A stretch of 51,551 bases of DNA from an uncultured SAR116 cluster alpha proteobacterium. GTDB lineage: Bacteria; Pseudomonadota; Alphaproteobacteria; Puniceispirillales; Marisalimonadaceae. Location: positions 1-51,551 of the forward strand of contig CACHVW010000003.1 of the NCBI GenBank assembly GCA_902583415.1, written 5' to 3'. The notes beneath the pieces are model-generated. The model worked only from the letters and a program-made list of their open reading frames with translations, was not told the origin of the DNA and ran no database searches. Shown piece after piece: positions 26,393-35,600 of the stretch (its first letter is position 1; the number at the start of each line of letters is the position of its first letter). The position numbers were made by a program, and so were the translations under genes.

Positions 26393-27766
26393 ATGATTGA
26401 ATTAAATTTATATAATACACTTCAAAGGCAATTGTCTGTTTTTCAGCCTATCGATCCAAAAAATGTAAGAGTATATGCATGTGGACCCACTGTTTATGAT
26501 TTTATACATATTGGTAATGCAAGACCTTTAGTTGTTTTTGATGTTTTAGTTAGATTACTTAGAAAAATATATCCTAAAGTAACATACGTAAGAAATATAA
26601 CGGATATTGACGACAAAATTAATAAAAGAGCAATTGAAAAAAAAATAAATATTTCAGAATTGACTAATGAAACAATAAAAAATTTTCATAAAGATGCTCA
26701 TGCGTTAGGTAATTTGAAACCTGATTTTGAACCAAAAGCAACTGACCATATATCTGAAATGATAGAAATGATTGAAAAATTAATTTCAAACGGTTTTGCT
26801 TATGTTTCATCAGGTAATGTTTTGTTTGCTGTTGAAAAATATAAAAATTATGGTGCTTTGTCAGGCAGATCACTTTCTGAGATGATATCTGGATCAAGGG
26901 TTGAAGTTGCTGAATACAAAAAAAATCCTGGGGATTTTATTTTGTGGAAACCATCTTCTGAAAAACTCCCTGGATGGGATAGTCCATGGGGTAGAGGTCG
27001 TCCAGGTTGGCATATAGAATGTTCAGCTATGAGTAAAAAGTATTTAGGGGCACAATTTGATATTCATGCTGGTGGATTAGACTTAATTTTCCCACACCAT
27101 GAAAATGAAATAGCTCAGTCTTGTTGTGCCAATAAATCTGATATTATGGCCAATTATTGGTTACATAATGGTTATGTTACTTCTGACGGTGAGAAAATGT
27201 CAAAATCACTAGGCAATTTTGCTACCATAAATAATTTATTGTTTAATTTTAGGGGGGAGGCAATTAGATATGCGTTAATGCAAGCTCAATACAGGGCTCC
27301 TTTAAGTTTTAGTCATAAATCTTTAGATGAAGCTACTAAATCGCTATCTAGAATTTATAGATCTGTTGAAGACTTAGAAGTAAGTGATGAGCAAGACACT
27401 CAGATAATTGATAATCTTTGTGATGATTTGAATTCACCTAAAGCTCTTGCCAGATTACATTATCTAGCTGATGAAGCTAATAAAGGAAGTAAAGAATGTG
27501 CTCAAAAATTAAAAAATTCTTCTAATATTTTAGGAATTTTATGCAACTCTACAGACGAATGGTTTAAATTTGGAGAAATAAATTCAAACGAAGCAATTGA
27601 AAACTCTGCCATGACAGAAAAAGAAATCGATGAACTCATAATAAAACGTAAAATTGCAAAAGATAATAAAGAGTACAAAAAAGCAGATCAGATTAGAGAA
27701 CAATTACTAGAAAAGAATATACAATTAGAAGATAAACCAGATAGAACGGTTTGGAGAAGACTTTAA
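26393..27766 (+). CDS. cysS: Cysteinyl-tRNA synthetase
   Basis: A 457-residue class I aminoacyl-tRNA synthetase. The N-terminal zinc/cysteine-recognising segment is ACGPTVYDFIHIGNARP with Cys30 and the HIGH variant HIGN (39-42). The remaining zinc ligands are in WHIECSAM and LIFPHHENEIAQ. KMSKS is intact at 268-272 (DGEKMSKSLGNF). The DALR-type helical domain and the C-terminal EDKPDRTVWRRL are typical. Length is nearly that of E. coli CysS (461). It is 25 bases after gltX and 14 before trmJ. Confidence 0.95.
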   Translation: MIELNLYNTLQRQLSVFQPIDPKNVRVYACGPTVYDFIHIGNARPLVVFDVLVRLLRKIYPKVTYVRNITDIDDKINKRAIEKKINISELTNETIKNFHKDAHALGNLKPDFEPKATDHISEMIEMIEKLISNGFAYVSSGNVLFAVEKYKNYGALSGRSLSEMISGSRVEVAEYKKNPGDFILWKPSSEKLPGWDSPWGRGRPGWHIECSAMSKKYLGAQFDIHAGGLDLIFPHHENEIAQSCCANKSDIMANYWLHNGYVTSDGEKMSKSLGNFATINNLLFNFRGEAIRYALMQAQYRAPLSFSHKSLDEATKSLSRIYRSVEDLEVSDEQDTQIIDNLCDDLNSPKALARLHYLADEANKGSKECAQKLKNSSNILGILCNSTDEWFKFGEINSNEAIENSAMTEKEIDELIIKRKIAKDNKEYKKADQIREQLLEKNIQLEDKPDRTVWRRL

Positions 27767-27780
27767 ACTTAGATATATTT

Positions 27781-28542
27781 ATGATTGAACTTAATCCATA
27801 TATAATTTTATCAAAACCACAACTTGGTGAAAATATTGGTTCTACTGCTCGTGCTATGAAAAATTTTGGTATAAAAAATCTTTTACTAGTTCAGCCTAGA
27901 GATGGTTGGCCTAATAATGTTGCTTTTGCTCCCGCAGCGGGTGCCGACGATGTTTTAAATCAAGCAAAGTTATATGACTCAATAAGTGAAGCTACCAAAA
28001 CAATTTCTTTATTATTTGCAACAACTGCACGAAAGCGTGTTATTGGGACAAAATCCTTAAGCATCTTCAAAGCGATAAAAAAATCATTTGAACATGTTGT
28101 TAATGGCGGTAACGTTGGATTTTTATTTGGTCCTGAGCAATCGGGATTATCCAATGATGATGTTGTTCAAGCAGATTACACAGTTTCAATTCCAATTAAT
28201 AAAGAATTTTCATCATTAAATATATCTCAAGCAGTATTATTGATTTGTTGGGAATGGAACAAAATAAAAATGTCATTTTTGAAAGATGATAAGAATTTAG
28301 TTAAAATTAATAAAAAATTAAAAAAAAGTACTGAACTCTCTAATGTTGGTGACAGAGAATATTTTTACAAACAATTAGATGAGCTTTTAACTATATCAGG
28401 GTTCTTTTATTCATCTGAAATGGCTCCTGTTGTTAAAAGAAATATCAGAAGTCTATTTAATAGAGCCTCATTAACTCACCAAGATCTAAGAACACTTCAT
28501 GGTATTATTAGATCATTATCAGGAACTTCAAATCGTACTTGA
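27781..28542 (+). CDS. trmJ: tRNA (cytidine/uridine-2'-O-)-methyltransferase TrmJ family
   Basis: A 253-residue SPOUT methyltransferase, predicted to methylate ribose 2'-OH at position 32 of tRNA with S-adenosylmethionine. The motifs are LSKPQLGENIGSTARAMKNFG at the N-terminus, FATTARKR, GFLFGPEQSGLSNDDV (trefoil-knot SAM loop) and FSSLNISQAVLL. The start is ATG 27781, which gives the usual short lead; an in-frame TTG at 27751 would overlap cysS by 16 bases and has no family support. It lies 14 bases after cysS, so it is probably the last gene of the aroG-trmJ run before the rpsD leader. Confidence 0.88.
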   Translation: MIELNPYIILSKPQLGENIGSTARAMKNFGIKNLLLVQPRDGWPNNVAFAPAAGADDVLNQAKLYDSISEATKTISLLFATTARKRVIGTKSLSIFKAIKKSFEHVVNGGNVGFLFGPEQSGLSNDDVVQADYTVSIPINKEFSSLNISQAVLLICWEWNKIKMSFLKDDKNLVKINKKLKKSTELSNVGDREYFYKQLDELLTISGFFYSSEMAPVVKRNIRSLFNRASLTHQDLRTLHGIIRSLSGTSNRT

Positions 28543-28677
28543 CATTTTATATAATGATAGTATTTTTGCAATCTCATTTCCGATAAAGTGGATAGTAGCG
28601 TGGTGTTATATATCCCGAAGCTCGGCTTCTGGTTGGAATAATTCACTACTTCTAAGTAGTTATATAAAGGTTTATAA
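28543..28677 (+). promoter_or_regulatory. Structured rpsD leader with possible promoter
   Basis: The 135-base gap before rpsD contains a consensus -10 box TATAAT (28550-28555) just after the trmJ stop. Two hairpins follow: CCGAAGC/GCTTC-T-GG (28615-28632, a triloop TCG and one bulged T) and ACTACTT/AAGTAGT (28645-28660). An AAAGG ribosome site at 28666-28670 comes next. The G+C-rich first hairpin stands out in this A+T-rich sequence. S4 represses its own synthesis through mRNA structure in other bacteria, so an autoregulatory leader is plausible here (inference). A TTGACA at 28539-28544 is only 5 bases from the -10 and cannot be its partner. Confidence 0.45.
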
Positions 28678-29304
28678 ATGCCTAAATCAGATCACAAAAG
28701 AACAAGTTCAAAACATAAAATTGATAGAAGATTAGGAGTTAATTTATGGGGACGACCAAAATCACCTTTAAATGATAGAGAATATGCTCCAGGTCAGCAT
28801 GGTCAAAGAAGAAAAAAACCTACAGATTATGGTGTTCAATTAATGGCTAAACAAAAATTAAAAGGCTACTATGGTAATATTGGTGAAAAACAATTTAAAA
28901 AATACTATACCGCTGCAGTTCGTAAAAAAGGTGACACTGGTGCAAATTTGATTGGTATTTTGGAATGTAGACTAGATGCTATCCTTTACAGAATGAAGTT
29001 AGCACCAACTGTATTTGCCTGTCGTCAATTGATTAATCATGGTCATGTTATGGTAAATGGATGCAGATGTAATATACCTTCTAGAATGATAAATGTAGGC
29101 GAAGTTATTTCTTTGAAGGATAAAGCAAAGAATATTCCAGCTGTAATTGAGGCAACAACCCTGCCTGAAAGAGATGTTCCTGAATATGTCGAAGTTGATC
29201 ACTCAAAGTTCACTGGATCTTTATTAAGAATTCCTATGCCAGATGATGTTCCTTATCCAGTACAAATGGAAACTAACTTAGTTATCGAATTTTATTCACG
29301 TTAA
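28678..29304 (+). CDS. rpsD: 30S ribosomal protein S4
   Basis: A 208-residue primary 16S-rRNA-binding protein of the small subunit. It is basic, with the S4 N-terminal part ([49 protein letters not shown]). The S4 RNA-binding domain is [49 protein letters not shown], given here in parts: [25 protein letters not shown] and [11 protein letters not shown]. The C-terminus [14 protein letters not shown] is canonical. It has its own leader and probably its own promoter, and is convergent with the grxD gene. Confidence 0.97.
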   Translation: MPKSDHKRTSSKHKIDRRLGVNLWGRPKSPLNDREYAPGQHGQRRKKPTDYGVQLMAKQKLKGYYGNIGEKQFKKYYTAAVRKKGDTGANLIGILECRLDAILYRMKLAPTVFACRQLINHGHVMVNGCRCNIPSRMINVGEVISLKDKAKNIPAVIEATTLPERDVPEYVEVDHSKFTGSLLRIPMPDDVPYPVQMETNLVIEFYSR

Positions 29305-29345
29305 TAAAATTAGTTATAAGCAAAATTTTAAAAATTAAAATTAGT

Positions 29346-29675
29346 TTATGATGTAGAAATGCCTGCCTCATTAAAATACTGAGTTAACTCTCCACTTTCG
29401 TGCATTTCTCTAATAATATCACAACCGCCAACGAATTCTTTTTTTACATATAATTGTGGTATAGTCGGCCAATCTGAAAATTCTTTAATACCCTCTCTTA
29501 TTTCAGGATCTTCGAGAACGTTTACACTATTGTATTTAATTCCCATATGGCTTAAAACTCCTACAACTGCTGCGGAAAACCCACATTGAGGCATAACTGG
29601 AGTACCTTTCATGAATAATAAAACATCATTTTCATCAATAATATTCTGAATTTTATCTTTTGTAATTTGTTCCAT
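29346..29675 (-). CDS. grxD: Monothiol glutaredoxin, Grx4/GrxD family
   Basis: A 109-residue CGFS-type glutaredoxin. The active motif is C31-G-F-S34 in [15 protein letters not shown], after the KGTP glutathione-binding block (residues 23-26). The [20 protein letters not shown] segment holds the cis-Pro and second glutathione site. Such proteins carry [2Fe-2S] clusters, alone or bridged with a BolA protein. Here a bolA gene lies 11 bases upstream, matching the usual Grx4-BolA partnership in iron-sulfur trafficking. It is the last gene of the purine operon run. Confidence 0.95.
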   Translation of the reverse strand: MEQITKDKIQNIIDENDVLLFMKGTPVMPQCGFSAAVVGVLSHMGIKYNSVNVLEDPEIREGIKEFSDWPTIPQLYVKKEFVGGCDIIREMHESGELTQYFNEAGISTS

Positions 29676-29686
29676 TTAATTCTCCT

Positions 29687-29923
29687 TTATTCCTTAGGGG
29701 CAGATGTATTCAAAGCTAATGCATGTAATTCTTTTCCCATTCTGCCACCCATAGCATTGTAGACCATTTGATGTTGTTGTACACGAGTTTTACCCCTGAA
29801 TTCTTCAGCAATAATTTGTGCTGCATAATGATCTCCATCACCACGTAAATCGTCAATAATAACTTTGGCATTTGGAAAAGCTTTAATAATTAGTTCTTCG
29901 ATTTCTGATGCTGTCATAGCCAT
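29687..29923 (-). CDS. bolA: BolA family protein
   Basis: A 78-residue BolA/IbaG-type protein with a small alpha-beta fold. Visible features are ASEIEELIIKAFPNAKVIIDDLRGDGDHY, then the FRGKTRVQQHQMVYNAMGGRM block, and LHALAL, whose histidine is the conserved cluster ligand when bound to a CGFS glutaredoxin. It lies between purL (20 bases upstream) and grxD (11 bases downstream). It is better seen as the partner of that glutaredoxin than as a transcription factor. The first ATG (29923) and the third codon (ATG) are both possible starts. Confidence 0.92.
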   Translation of the reverse strand: MAMTASEIEELIIKAFPNAKVIIDDLRGDGDHYAAQIIAEEFRGKTRVQQHQMVYNAMGGRMGKELHALALNTSAPKE

Positions 29924-29943
29924 TTTATGAATTAACCTTACTG

Positions 29944-32235
29944 TTAATCACCCATCATTGAAGGTATTGTTTTTTCATTTATATCTCTTATTTCATTTAT
30001 AGATATAGTAGCAATATCTTTTAAAATCAAGTTATTGCTTGAATTAGTTTGTCCAAGAACAAAGAAATCAACATCATTTTCTTTTAAGATTAATTGTACT
30101 TTATTAATATCTTTTGTTGCAATAATTATTCTTGCTTGATCCTCTCCAAAACACCATGATTGAAGCAAGGGGGCATAACTATCACAATTAATTAGGGTAC
30201 TAGGTAAATTAATATCTAATCCTAAACTATATTTAAATAACATTTCACAAACTGCTGTAAGTAATCCACCATCTGAAATATCATGAGCAGCTGTAAGAAG
30301 TTTTTGTTCATTCAATTTTAATAAAATTTCAATAACTTTTTTTTCATCTTCTAAATTTATTGGTGGAGGCGCTCCATCATATTTTTTGTTAATAATTTCT
30401 TGATATATACTACAACCAATCCAACCTGTTTCAAAATTATGAGATTGTCCAAGAACAATTAACACATTATCTAGTTTTGCACTTATCTCTAGAGAATTTT
30501 CAACCTCATCTATTGCTCCCACCATACCAATAACTGGTGTAGGAAGAATACTCTTACCATTAGTTTCATTATAAAGAGAAACATTTCCTGATACAATTGG
30601 AGTACTTAAAAAAGAAGCAGCTTCTGAAATTCCTTTTAAAGATCCTACGATTTCTCCCATGACATTTTTTTTATCAGGATTACCAAAATTTAAGTTGTTT
30701 GTTATCGCTAGCGGTTTTGCCCCTGACGAAGCTATATTTCGTGCAGCTTCACAAACTGCTTGCATACCTCCAATTATGGGGTTTGATTTGACATAACGTG
30801 GTGTACAATCAGTTGTAATCGCAAGACCTTTTCCGTAAGATTCTTTTTTTTCTGTTCCATGAATTTTAACTATTGAAGCGTCACTATCACCATTTGCAAA
30901 AATTGTATCGCCCATTACTGAGCTGTCATATTGTTCCCAAATCCATTTCTTACTGGCTATATTTGGATTTTTAAAAATTTTTATTAATATATCCATTATT
31001 GTAAGATTGGTTTTGAACTCAGAGGGTTTTAATACTTTTGTATTAGTTTTTATTTCGTAAGGTTTATTATATTCAGGAGCATCTTCAACAAGAGGTTTAA
31101 GAGGTAAATTGCACGCTTCAAAACCATCTTTAGTAAGGATTAATCTTCCTGTATTTGTAACTTTTCCTATAATAGCAAAATCTAGATCCCATTTATCAAA
31201 AATTAATTTTGCTTTTTCCTCTGATCCTGGTTTTAAAATCATTAACATTCTCTCTTGACTTTCTGAAAGCATGATTTCGTAGCTACTCATCTTATCTTCT
31301 CTAATAGGCACTAAATCTAAATTTAAATTCATGCCTAATGATCCCTTAGAAGCCATCTCAACGCTTGAGCTTGTTAAGCCAGCTGCTCCCATGTCTTGAA
31401 TAGATAAAACGGCATCTGTGTTCATTAATTCTAGACAGGCCTCTAATAATAATTTTCCTGTAAATGGATCTCCAACTTGGACGGTTGGCCTCTTTTCAGC
31501 ACTGTTTTCTGTAAATTCAGCAGAAGCCATTGTAGCTCCATGTATTCCATCTCTTCCTGTTTTTGCACCCACATATATGACTGAGTTGCCAGCGCCTGTT
31601 GCTGCTGAATAGAATATTTTATCTTTTTTTGCAAGACCAACTGCCATAGCATTCACTAGAATATTACCATCATAAGATTTATCAAAATTTGTTTCACCAC
31701 CAACTGTTGGTATCCCTATACAATTACCATATCCGCCGATGCCTTTTACTACACCTGAAACAAGATGTTTTGTTAAAGGTTGATTTGGTGCTCCAAATCT
31801 CAATGCATTCATAAGCGCTATAGGTCTAGCGCCCATTGTGAAAACATCTCTTAAAATTCCGCCCACACCAGTTGCTGATCCTTGGTAAGGTTCTATAAAT
31901 GAAGGGTGGTTGTGTGACTCAATTTTAAAAACAGCAGCTAGATTTTCTCCTATATCAATTACACCAGCATTTTCTCCAGGCCCTTGGATCACATGAGCAG
32001 CCTTTGTTGGTAAAGTTTTTAACCATTTTTTTGAACTTTTATAAGAGCAATGTTCTGAAAACATGGCAGAAAAAATTCCTAATTCTGTCATATTTGGAAT
32101 TTTATCAATTTTTTTACAAATTAAATTATATTCATCTTTAGTTAAACCCATTTCTAAAGCATCTTCAAGTTTACTTTTTTGTTGAGCTAAATACTCATTT
32201 TTGTTTATTTTTAAGAGTTGTGATTGTGGTTCCAT
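29944..32235 (-). CDS. purL: Phosphoribosylformylglycinamidine synthase subunit PurL
   Basis: A 763-residue ATP-dependent synthetase subunit of the PurLQS complex, which converts FGAR to FGAM in purine biosynthesis. Characteristic blocks are [90 protein letters not shown] and [17 protein letters not shown]. This is the small, subunit-type PurL and needs PurQ and PurS, both immediately upstream. There are 6 bases between the purQ stop and its start. It is a little longer than B. subtilis PurL (742). Confidence 0.96.
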   Translation of the reverse strand: MEPQSQLLKINKNEYLAQQKSKLEDALEMGLTKDEYNLICKKIDKIPNMTELGIFSAMFSEHCSYKSSKKWLKTLPTKAAHVIQGPGENAGVIDIGENLAAVFKIESHNHPSFIEPYQGSATGVGGILRDVFTMGARPIALMNALRFGAPNQPLTKHLVSGVVKGIGGYGNCIGIPTVGGETNFDKSYDGNILVNAMAVGLAKKDKIFYSAATGAGNSVIYVGAKTGRDGIHGATMASAEFTENSAEKRPTVQVGDPFTGKLLLEACLELMNTDAVLSIQDMGAAGLTSSSVEMASKGSLGMNLNLDLVPIREDKMSSYEIMLSESQERMLMILKPGSEEKAKLIFDKWDLDFAIIGKVTNTGRLILTKDGFEACNLPLKPLVEDAPEYNKPYEIKTNTKVLKPSEFKTNLTIMDILIKIFKNPNIASKKWIWEQYDSSVMGDTIFANGDSDASIVKIHGTEKKESYGKGLAITTDCTPRYVKSNPIIGGMQAVCEAARNIASSGAKPLAITNNLNFGNPDKKNVMGEIVGSLKGISEAASFLSTPIVSGNVSLYNETNGKSILPTPVIGMVGAIDEVENSLEISAKLDNVLIVLGQSHNFETGWIGCSIYQEIINKKYDGAPPPINLEDEKKVIEILLKLNEQKLLTAAHDISDGGLLTAVCEMLFKYSLGLDINLPSTLINCDSYAPLLQSWCFGEDQARIIIATKDINKVQLILKENDVDFFVLGQTNSSNNLILKDIATISINEIRDINEKTIPSMMGD

Positions 32236-32241
32236 TATTAT

Positions 32242-32934
32242 TTAACCAATAATTTGTTGAATGCAGTTTGTTAAAAGTTTTAAACCATCTGTTCCACCGT
32301 GTAGATAGTTTATAGCTCTTTCTGGGTGTGGCATCATACCTAAAACTTTTCCATTGTTTGATAGAATGCCAGCTATGTCATCTGATGATCCGTTCGGATT
32401 ATAATTTTTTTCACTGTTCTTTTGTTTACTATATTTTAAAGCAATTCTTCCTTCTTCTTTCAGTTGTTTTAATAATTCTTTAGGGGCAAAATAATTCCCT
32501 TCATTATGTGCAACTGGAATCTTTAGACATTCACCTATTTTAAAACCAGAGAGAAAAGGGTTTTTCATACAATTTTGAACTTCTAATGTTGTTTCTCTGC
32601 AAGTAAATAGAAGTTTCTTATTTCTTATAAGAGATCCAGGGAGTATTTTAGCTTCAATTAAAATTTGAAAACCATTACATACACCTAATACTGTGCCACC
32701 GCGACTTATATGATTTTTAATTGAACTTATTACTGGAGATCTAGCGGCCAAAGCACCACATCTAAGGTAATCTCCAAAGGTAAATCCTCCTGGGACAACA
32801 ATTAAATCTAAATTAGGAAAATCATTTTCTTTATGCCAAATTTTGATTGGAGTTTTCCCTGTAACTTGCTTGAGTGCTACAATCATATCTCTATCACAAT
32901 TAGAACCTGGAAATATTACAACACCTGAACGCAA
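32242..32934 (-). CDS. purQ: Phosphoribosylformylglycinamidine synthase subunit PurQ (glutaminase)
   Basis: A 230-residue class I glutamine amidotransferase that supplies ammonia to PurL. The N-terminus GVVIFPGSNCDRD, the oxyanion block VVPGGFTFGDYLRCGALAA, the nucleophile Cys86 (LGVCNGFQIL) and the His-Glu pair in MMPHPERAINY near residue 205 are all present. It lies 7 bases after purS and 6 before purL, in the usual order of the three-part enzyme. Confidence 0.96.
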   Translation of the reverse strand: MRSGVVIFPGSNCDRDMIVALKQVTGKTPIKIWHKENDFPNLDLIVVPGGFTFGDYLRCGALAARSPVISSIKNHISRGGTVLGVCNGFQILIEAKILPGSLIRNKKLLFTCRETTLEVQNCMKNPFLSGFKIGECLKIPVAHNEGNYFAPKELLKQLKEEGRIALKYSKQKNSEKNYNPNGSSDDIAGILSNNGKVLGMMPHPERAINYLHGGTDGLKLLTNCIQQIIG

Positions 32935-32941
32935 AATTTAT

Positions 32942-33187
32942 TTAATCCTTCAAGATATTGATTTCATAATTTTCAATAACAGTGTTTACTAACAACTCTT
33001 CGCACATTTTTTTAGCTTGCGTAAGAACTTCATCTTCACTATTTTGATCCAAATTTAAAATAATTTGTTTGCCAGTCCTTACATCACTACAATGTTCAAA
33101 ACCCAGGTTATTTAAAGAAGACTTTATAGCTTGTCCTTCTGGATCTAAAACACCTTCTTTAAGAGATACATTTACAATAACTTTCAT
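32942..33187 (-). CDS. purS: Phosphoribosylformylglycinamidine synthase subunit PurS
   Basis: An 81-residue small subunit that bridges PurQ and PurL. The pattern VIVNVSLKEGVLDPEGQAIKSSLNNLG followed by DVRTGKQIIL is diagnostic. Length and position between purC and purQ are as expected. Confidence 0.95.
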   Translation of the reverse strand: MKVIVNVSLKEGVLDPEGQAIKSSLNNLGFEHCSDVRTGKQIILNLDQNSEDEVLTQAKKMCEELLVNTVIENYEINILKD

Positions 33188-33198
33188 AATAACTCTCT

Positions 33199-33966
33199 TT
33201 ATTTTACTAATTCAGGTTTGGCGCTAGAGTATTTTTTTTTCTCAGGAAGAATACCTAATCTATTTGCAACTTCTTGATATGCTTCTTTTAAACCACCTAA
33301 TTCTTGTCTGAACAAATCTTTGTCCATTTTCTTATTAGTGTTAATGTCCCATAATCTACAATTGTCGGGGCTTATTTCGTCAGCTAATAGTAAGATTGAA
33401 TTGCCATCTTCAGAATAATATCTTCCAAACTCAATTTTAAAATCTACAAGTTTAAGACTTATTCCATAAAACAAACCTCTTAAAAAATCGTTAATTCTTA
33501 GACCGAACTCTTGCATTTCTTCCAATTCATCTCGAGTACTCCATTCAAAATTAATTATATGATCTTCGTTAATAAGTGGATCACCCAACTCATCTTTTTT
33601 TAAATAATGTTCAATTAAGGGTCTTGAAAAAACACTACCTTCTTTTATGCCTAGTCTTTTTACAATTGAGCCGGCTGCAATGTTTCTTACAACAAATTCT
33701 ACAGGTATGATTTCAACTTTTCTTACAAGTTGTTCTCTCATATTTAATTTTTTGATATAGTGTGTTGGTATACCAATTTCATTTATTTTTTTCATCAAGT
33801 AGTCAGAAATAGAATTATTTAAAACTCCTTTACCGTTAATTATGGAATGTTTTTCAGCATTATTAGCTGTAGCATCATCTTTAAAATATTGTATTACTGT
33901 ATCTGAAGTAGGGCCTTCAAAAATTGTTTTAGCTTTACCATCATATAAAATTTTCTTTTTAGACAT
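33199..33966 (-). CDS. purC: SAICAR synthase (phosphoribosylaminoimidazole-succinocarboxamide synthase)
   Basis: A 255-residue enzyme that joins CAIR and aspartate with ATP in purine synthesis. Landmarks are LYDGKAKTIFEG (ATP-binding), YFKDDATANN, VEFVVRNIAAGSIVKRLG, LKLVDFKIEFGRY, LLADEISPDNCRLWD and QELGGLKEAYQEVANRLG. It is 15 bases after purB and 11 before purS. The first nucleotide-binding strand starts right at the N-terminus, supporting the chosen ATG. Confidence 0.96.
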   Translation of the reverse strand: MSKKKILYDGKAKTIFEGPTSDTVIQYFKDDATANNAEKHSIINGKGVLNNSISDYLMKKINEIGIPTHYIKKLNMREQLVRKVEIIPVEFVVRNIAAGSIVKRLGIKEGSVFSRPLIEHYLKKDELGDPLINEDHIINFEWSTRDELEEMQEFGLRINDFLRGLFYGISLKLVDFKIEFGRYYSEDGNSILLLADEISPDNCRLWDINTNKKMDKDLFRQELGGLKEAYQEVANRLGILPEKKKYSSAKPELVK

Positions 33967-33981
33967 AGATTAATTATCCTT

Positions 33982-35289
33982 TTAGCTAAAAACTCTATCA
34001 AATATATGATCAACATGAACAAAATGTTGATTTAAATTGAATAATTTATCTATTTCGGTTTCATTAAGATATTTAATTACATTTTTATCATTTTTTAACA
34101 AATTTTTGTAAATATTCTTTCTTTTATGTTCTGGAGTTTCCCAAACTTTCATAGCATTTTCTTGTACAATTTCATAGGCATCTTCTCTACTGGCACCTTT
34201 TTGTGTTAGTGCAAGTAATATTTGTTGTGAGTGAACAAGACCACCAAGTTTTTCTAGATTTGTTAACATTGTATCAGGATAAATTAGTAAATTTTCAATT
34301 ACATTGTTTAGTCTTTGCAAAGCAAAGTCTAGCGTTATAGTAGCATCGGGTGCGATCATTCTTTCTACGGATGAATGAGAAATATCTCGCTCATGCCATA
34401 AAGTAACATTTTCTAATGCTGGTATAACTGAAGATCTAACTAATCTTGCTAGACCAGTCAAATTTTCTGTCAGCACTGGGTTTCGCTTGTGTGGCATTGC
34501 ACTTGAACCTTTTTGACCTTGTGAGAAGTATTCCTCTGCTTCCCTAACTTCAGTTCTTTGCAAATGTCTGATTTCTGTTGCTAAGCGTTCAACACTAGAA
34601 GCGATTACTGCAAGGGTTGAAAAAAACATTGCATGTCTATCTCTAGGAATAATTTGCGTTGAAACATCCTCAGGTATTAAATCCATTTTTTTAGATACGT
34701 AATTTTCTACAAAAGGATCAATATGAGCAAAAGTTCCAACTGCTCCTGATATAGCACATGTACTAATTTCTTTTTTTGCTTCAATTAATCTTTTTTTATT
34801 TCGTTTGAATTCTGCATAATAACCAGCAAGTTTCAAACCAAATGTAATTGGTTCTGCATGAATACCATGAGATCTTCCAATTGTAACCGTATGTTTATGT
34901 TCGAACGAACGTCTTTTTAGTGTTTCTAGTAATTTATCAATATCATTTAATAAGATGTCTGATGCATTTCGCAACTGTATGGAAAGAGTAGTATCCAAAA
35001 TGTCAGAAGATGTCATACCTTGATGAATAAATCTTGCATCTTCTCCAATATACTCTGCTAGATTTGTCAAAAATGCAATTACATCATGTTTAGTGGTTTT
35101 TTCAATTTCATCTATTTTATTTATTTCAAACTTTCCTTTTTCCCATATTATTTCTGCAGATTTTTTTGGTATCACGCCTAATTCTGCTTGAGCATCACAA
35201 GCATGGGCTTCAAGTTGGAACCATATATTAAATTTCTCCTCTTGAGACCAAATTTTAACCATCTCTTTTCTTGAATATCTTTCAATCAT
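33982..35289 (-). CDS. purB: Adenylosuccinate lyase
   Basis: A 435-residue fumarase/aspartase-superfamily lyase that acts twice in purine synthesis (SAICAR to AICAR, adenylosuccinate to AMP). The superfamily signature GSSAMPHKRNP is near residue 264. The TSSDILDTTLSIQLRNA and GRSHGIHAEPITFGLKLA blocks with the catalytic histidine are present, as is RDISHSSVERMIAPD. It is the first gene of the purB-purC-purS-purQ-purL-bolA-grxD run, so the operon promoter should lie in the A+T-rich stretch above 35289. Confidence 0.96.
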   Translation of the reverse strand: MIERYSRKEMVKIWSQEEKFNIWFQLEAHACDAQAELGVIPKKSAEIIWEKGKFEINKIDEIEKTTKHDVIAFLTNLAEYIGEDARFIHQGMTSSDILDTTLSIQLRNASDILLNDIDKLLETLKRRSFEHKHTVTIGRSHGIHAEPITFGLKLAGYYAEFKRNKKRLIEAKKEISTCAISGAVGTFAHIDPFVENYVSKKMDLIPEDVSTQIIPRDRHAMFFSTLAVIASSVERLATEIRHLQRTEVREAEEYFSQGQKGSSAMPHKRNPVLTENLTGLARLVRSSVIPALENVTLWHERDISHSSVERMIAPDATITLDFALQRLNNVIENLLIYPDTMLTNLEKLGGLVHSQQILLALTQKGASREDAYEIVQENAMKVWETPEHKRKNIYKNLLKNDKNVIKYLNETEIDKLFNLNQHFVHVDHIFDRVFS

Positions 35290-35365
35290 TTCAAAACCTA
35301 AATTAAATTTTTAAGAAATTTTTATATTATTTTTAAACTATTTTCTTATACTGAATAAATTAATT

Positions 35366-35384
35366 TATATATATATATATATAT
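35366..35384. repeat. (TA) dinucleotide run upstream of purB
   Basis: A 19-base alternating TA tract in the 311-base gap between purB (start 35289) and map (stop 35601). The gap is otherwise plain A+T-rich sequence except for the candidate short gene at 35414-35584. The tract is 77 bases above the purB start, where easy melting or length variation could affect expression, but that is speculation. Confidence 0.6.
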
Positions 35385-35413
35385 TTTGTTTTTAACTTTA
35401 ATACGAGAATAAA

Positions 35414-35584
35414 ATTATCATTGGTACAGTTTTAAAAAATGCGATAAAAATTTTAGCTACTAATCCAGCTGCAAGAAAAAAAGCAGGAGAGTTAGCTTTT
35501 AAAGTTTATCAAAAAGCTAAACCAATTATCAAAGAAACTTCAAATTCTCTGAAAAAAACTATTAAAGAAAGTTTAAAGAAGTAA
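35414..35584 (+). CDS. Candidate short basic protein (56 aa) without a standard start codon
   Basis: An open frame ending in TAA at 35582-35584 has strikingly protein-like content: a hydrophobic patch (GTVLKNAIKILATNP) then AARKKAGELAFKVYQKAKPI and a lysine-rich tail ending SLKK. The frame opens at 35402 but holds no ATG, GTG or TTG. The ATT at 35414 has GAG 6 bases upstream and is the most plausible start if the gene is real. ATT starts are known but rare (infC). Alternatives are that the true ATG has been lost (a decaying gene), a sequencing error, or chance. It lies between the divergent purB and the end of map. Confidence 0.35.
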   Translation: MIIGTVLKNAIKILATNPAARKKAGELAFKVYQKAKPIIKETSNSLKKTIKESLKK

Positions 35585-35600
35585 TTGAAAAAATTATTTA

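Noticed and set aside
28539-28555. TTGACA followed by TATAAT before rpsD as a consensus promoter
   Set aside because: The two boxes are only 5 bases apart, far from the required 16-18, so they cannot work together; only the -10 is kept as a possible element.
29324-29342. Inverted repeat AATTTTA / TAAAATT between rpsD and grxD as a bidirectional terminator
   Set aside because: A 7-bp stem made only of A:T pairs is expected often in this DNA and would be very weak.
29687-29923. BolA as a transcription factor of the window
   Set aside because: Pairing with an adjacent CGFS glutaredoxin points to an iron-sulfur role instead.
35366-35384. The TA tract as part of a CRISPR or other repeat array
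   Set aside because: It is a simple dinucleotide run with no spacers or repeated units.
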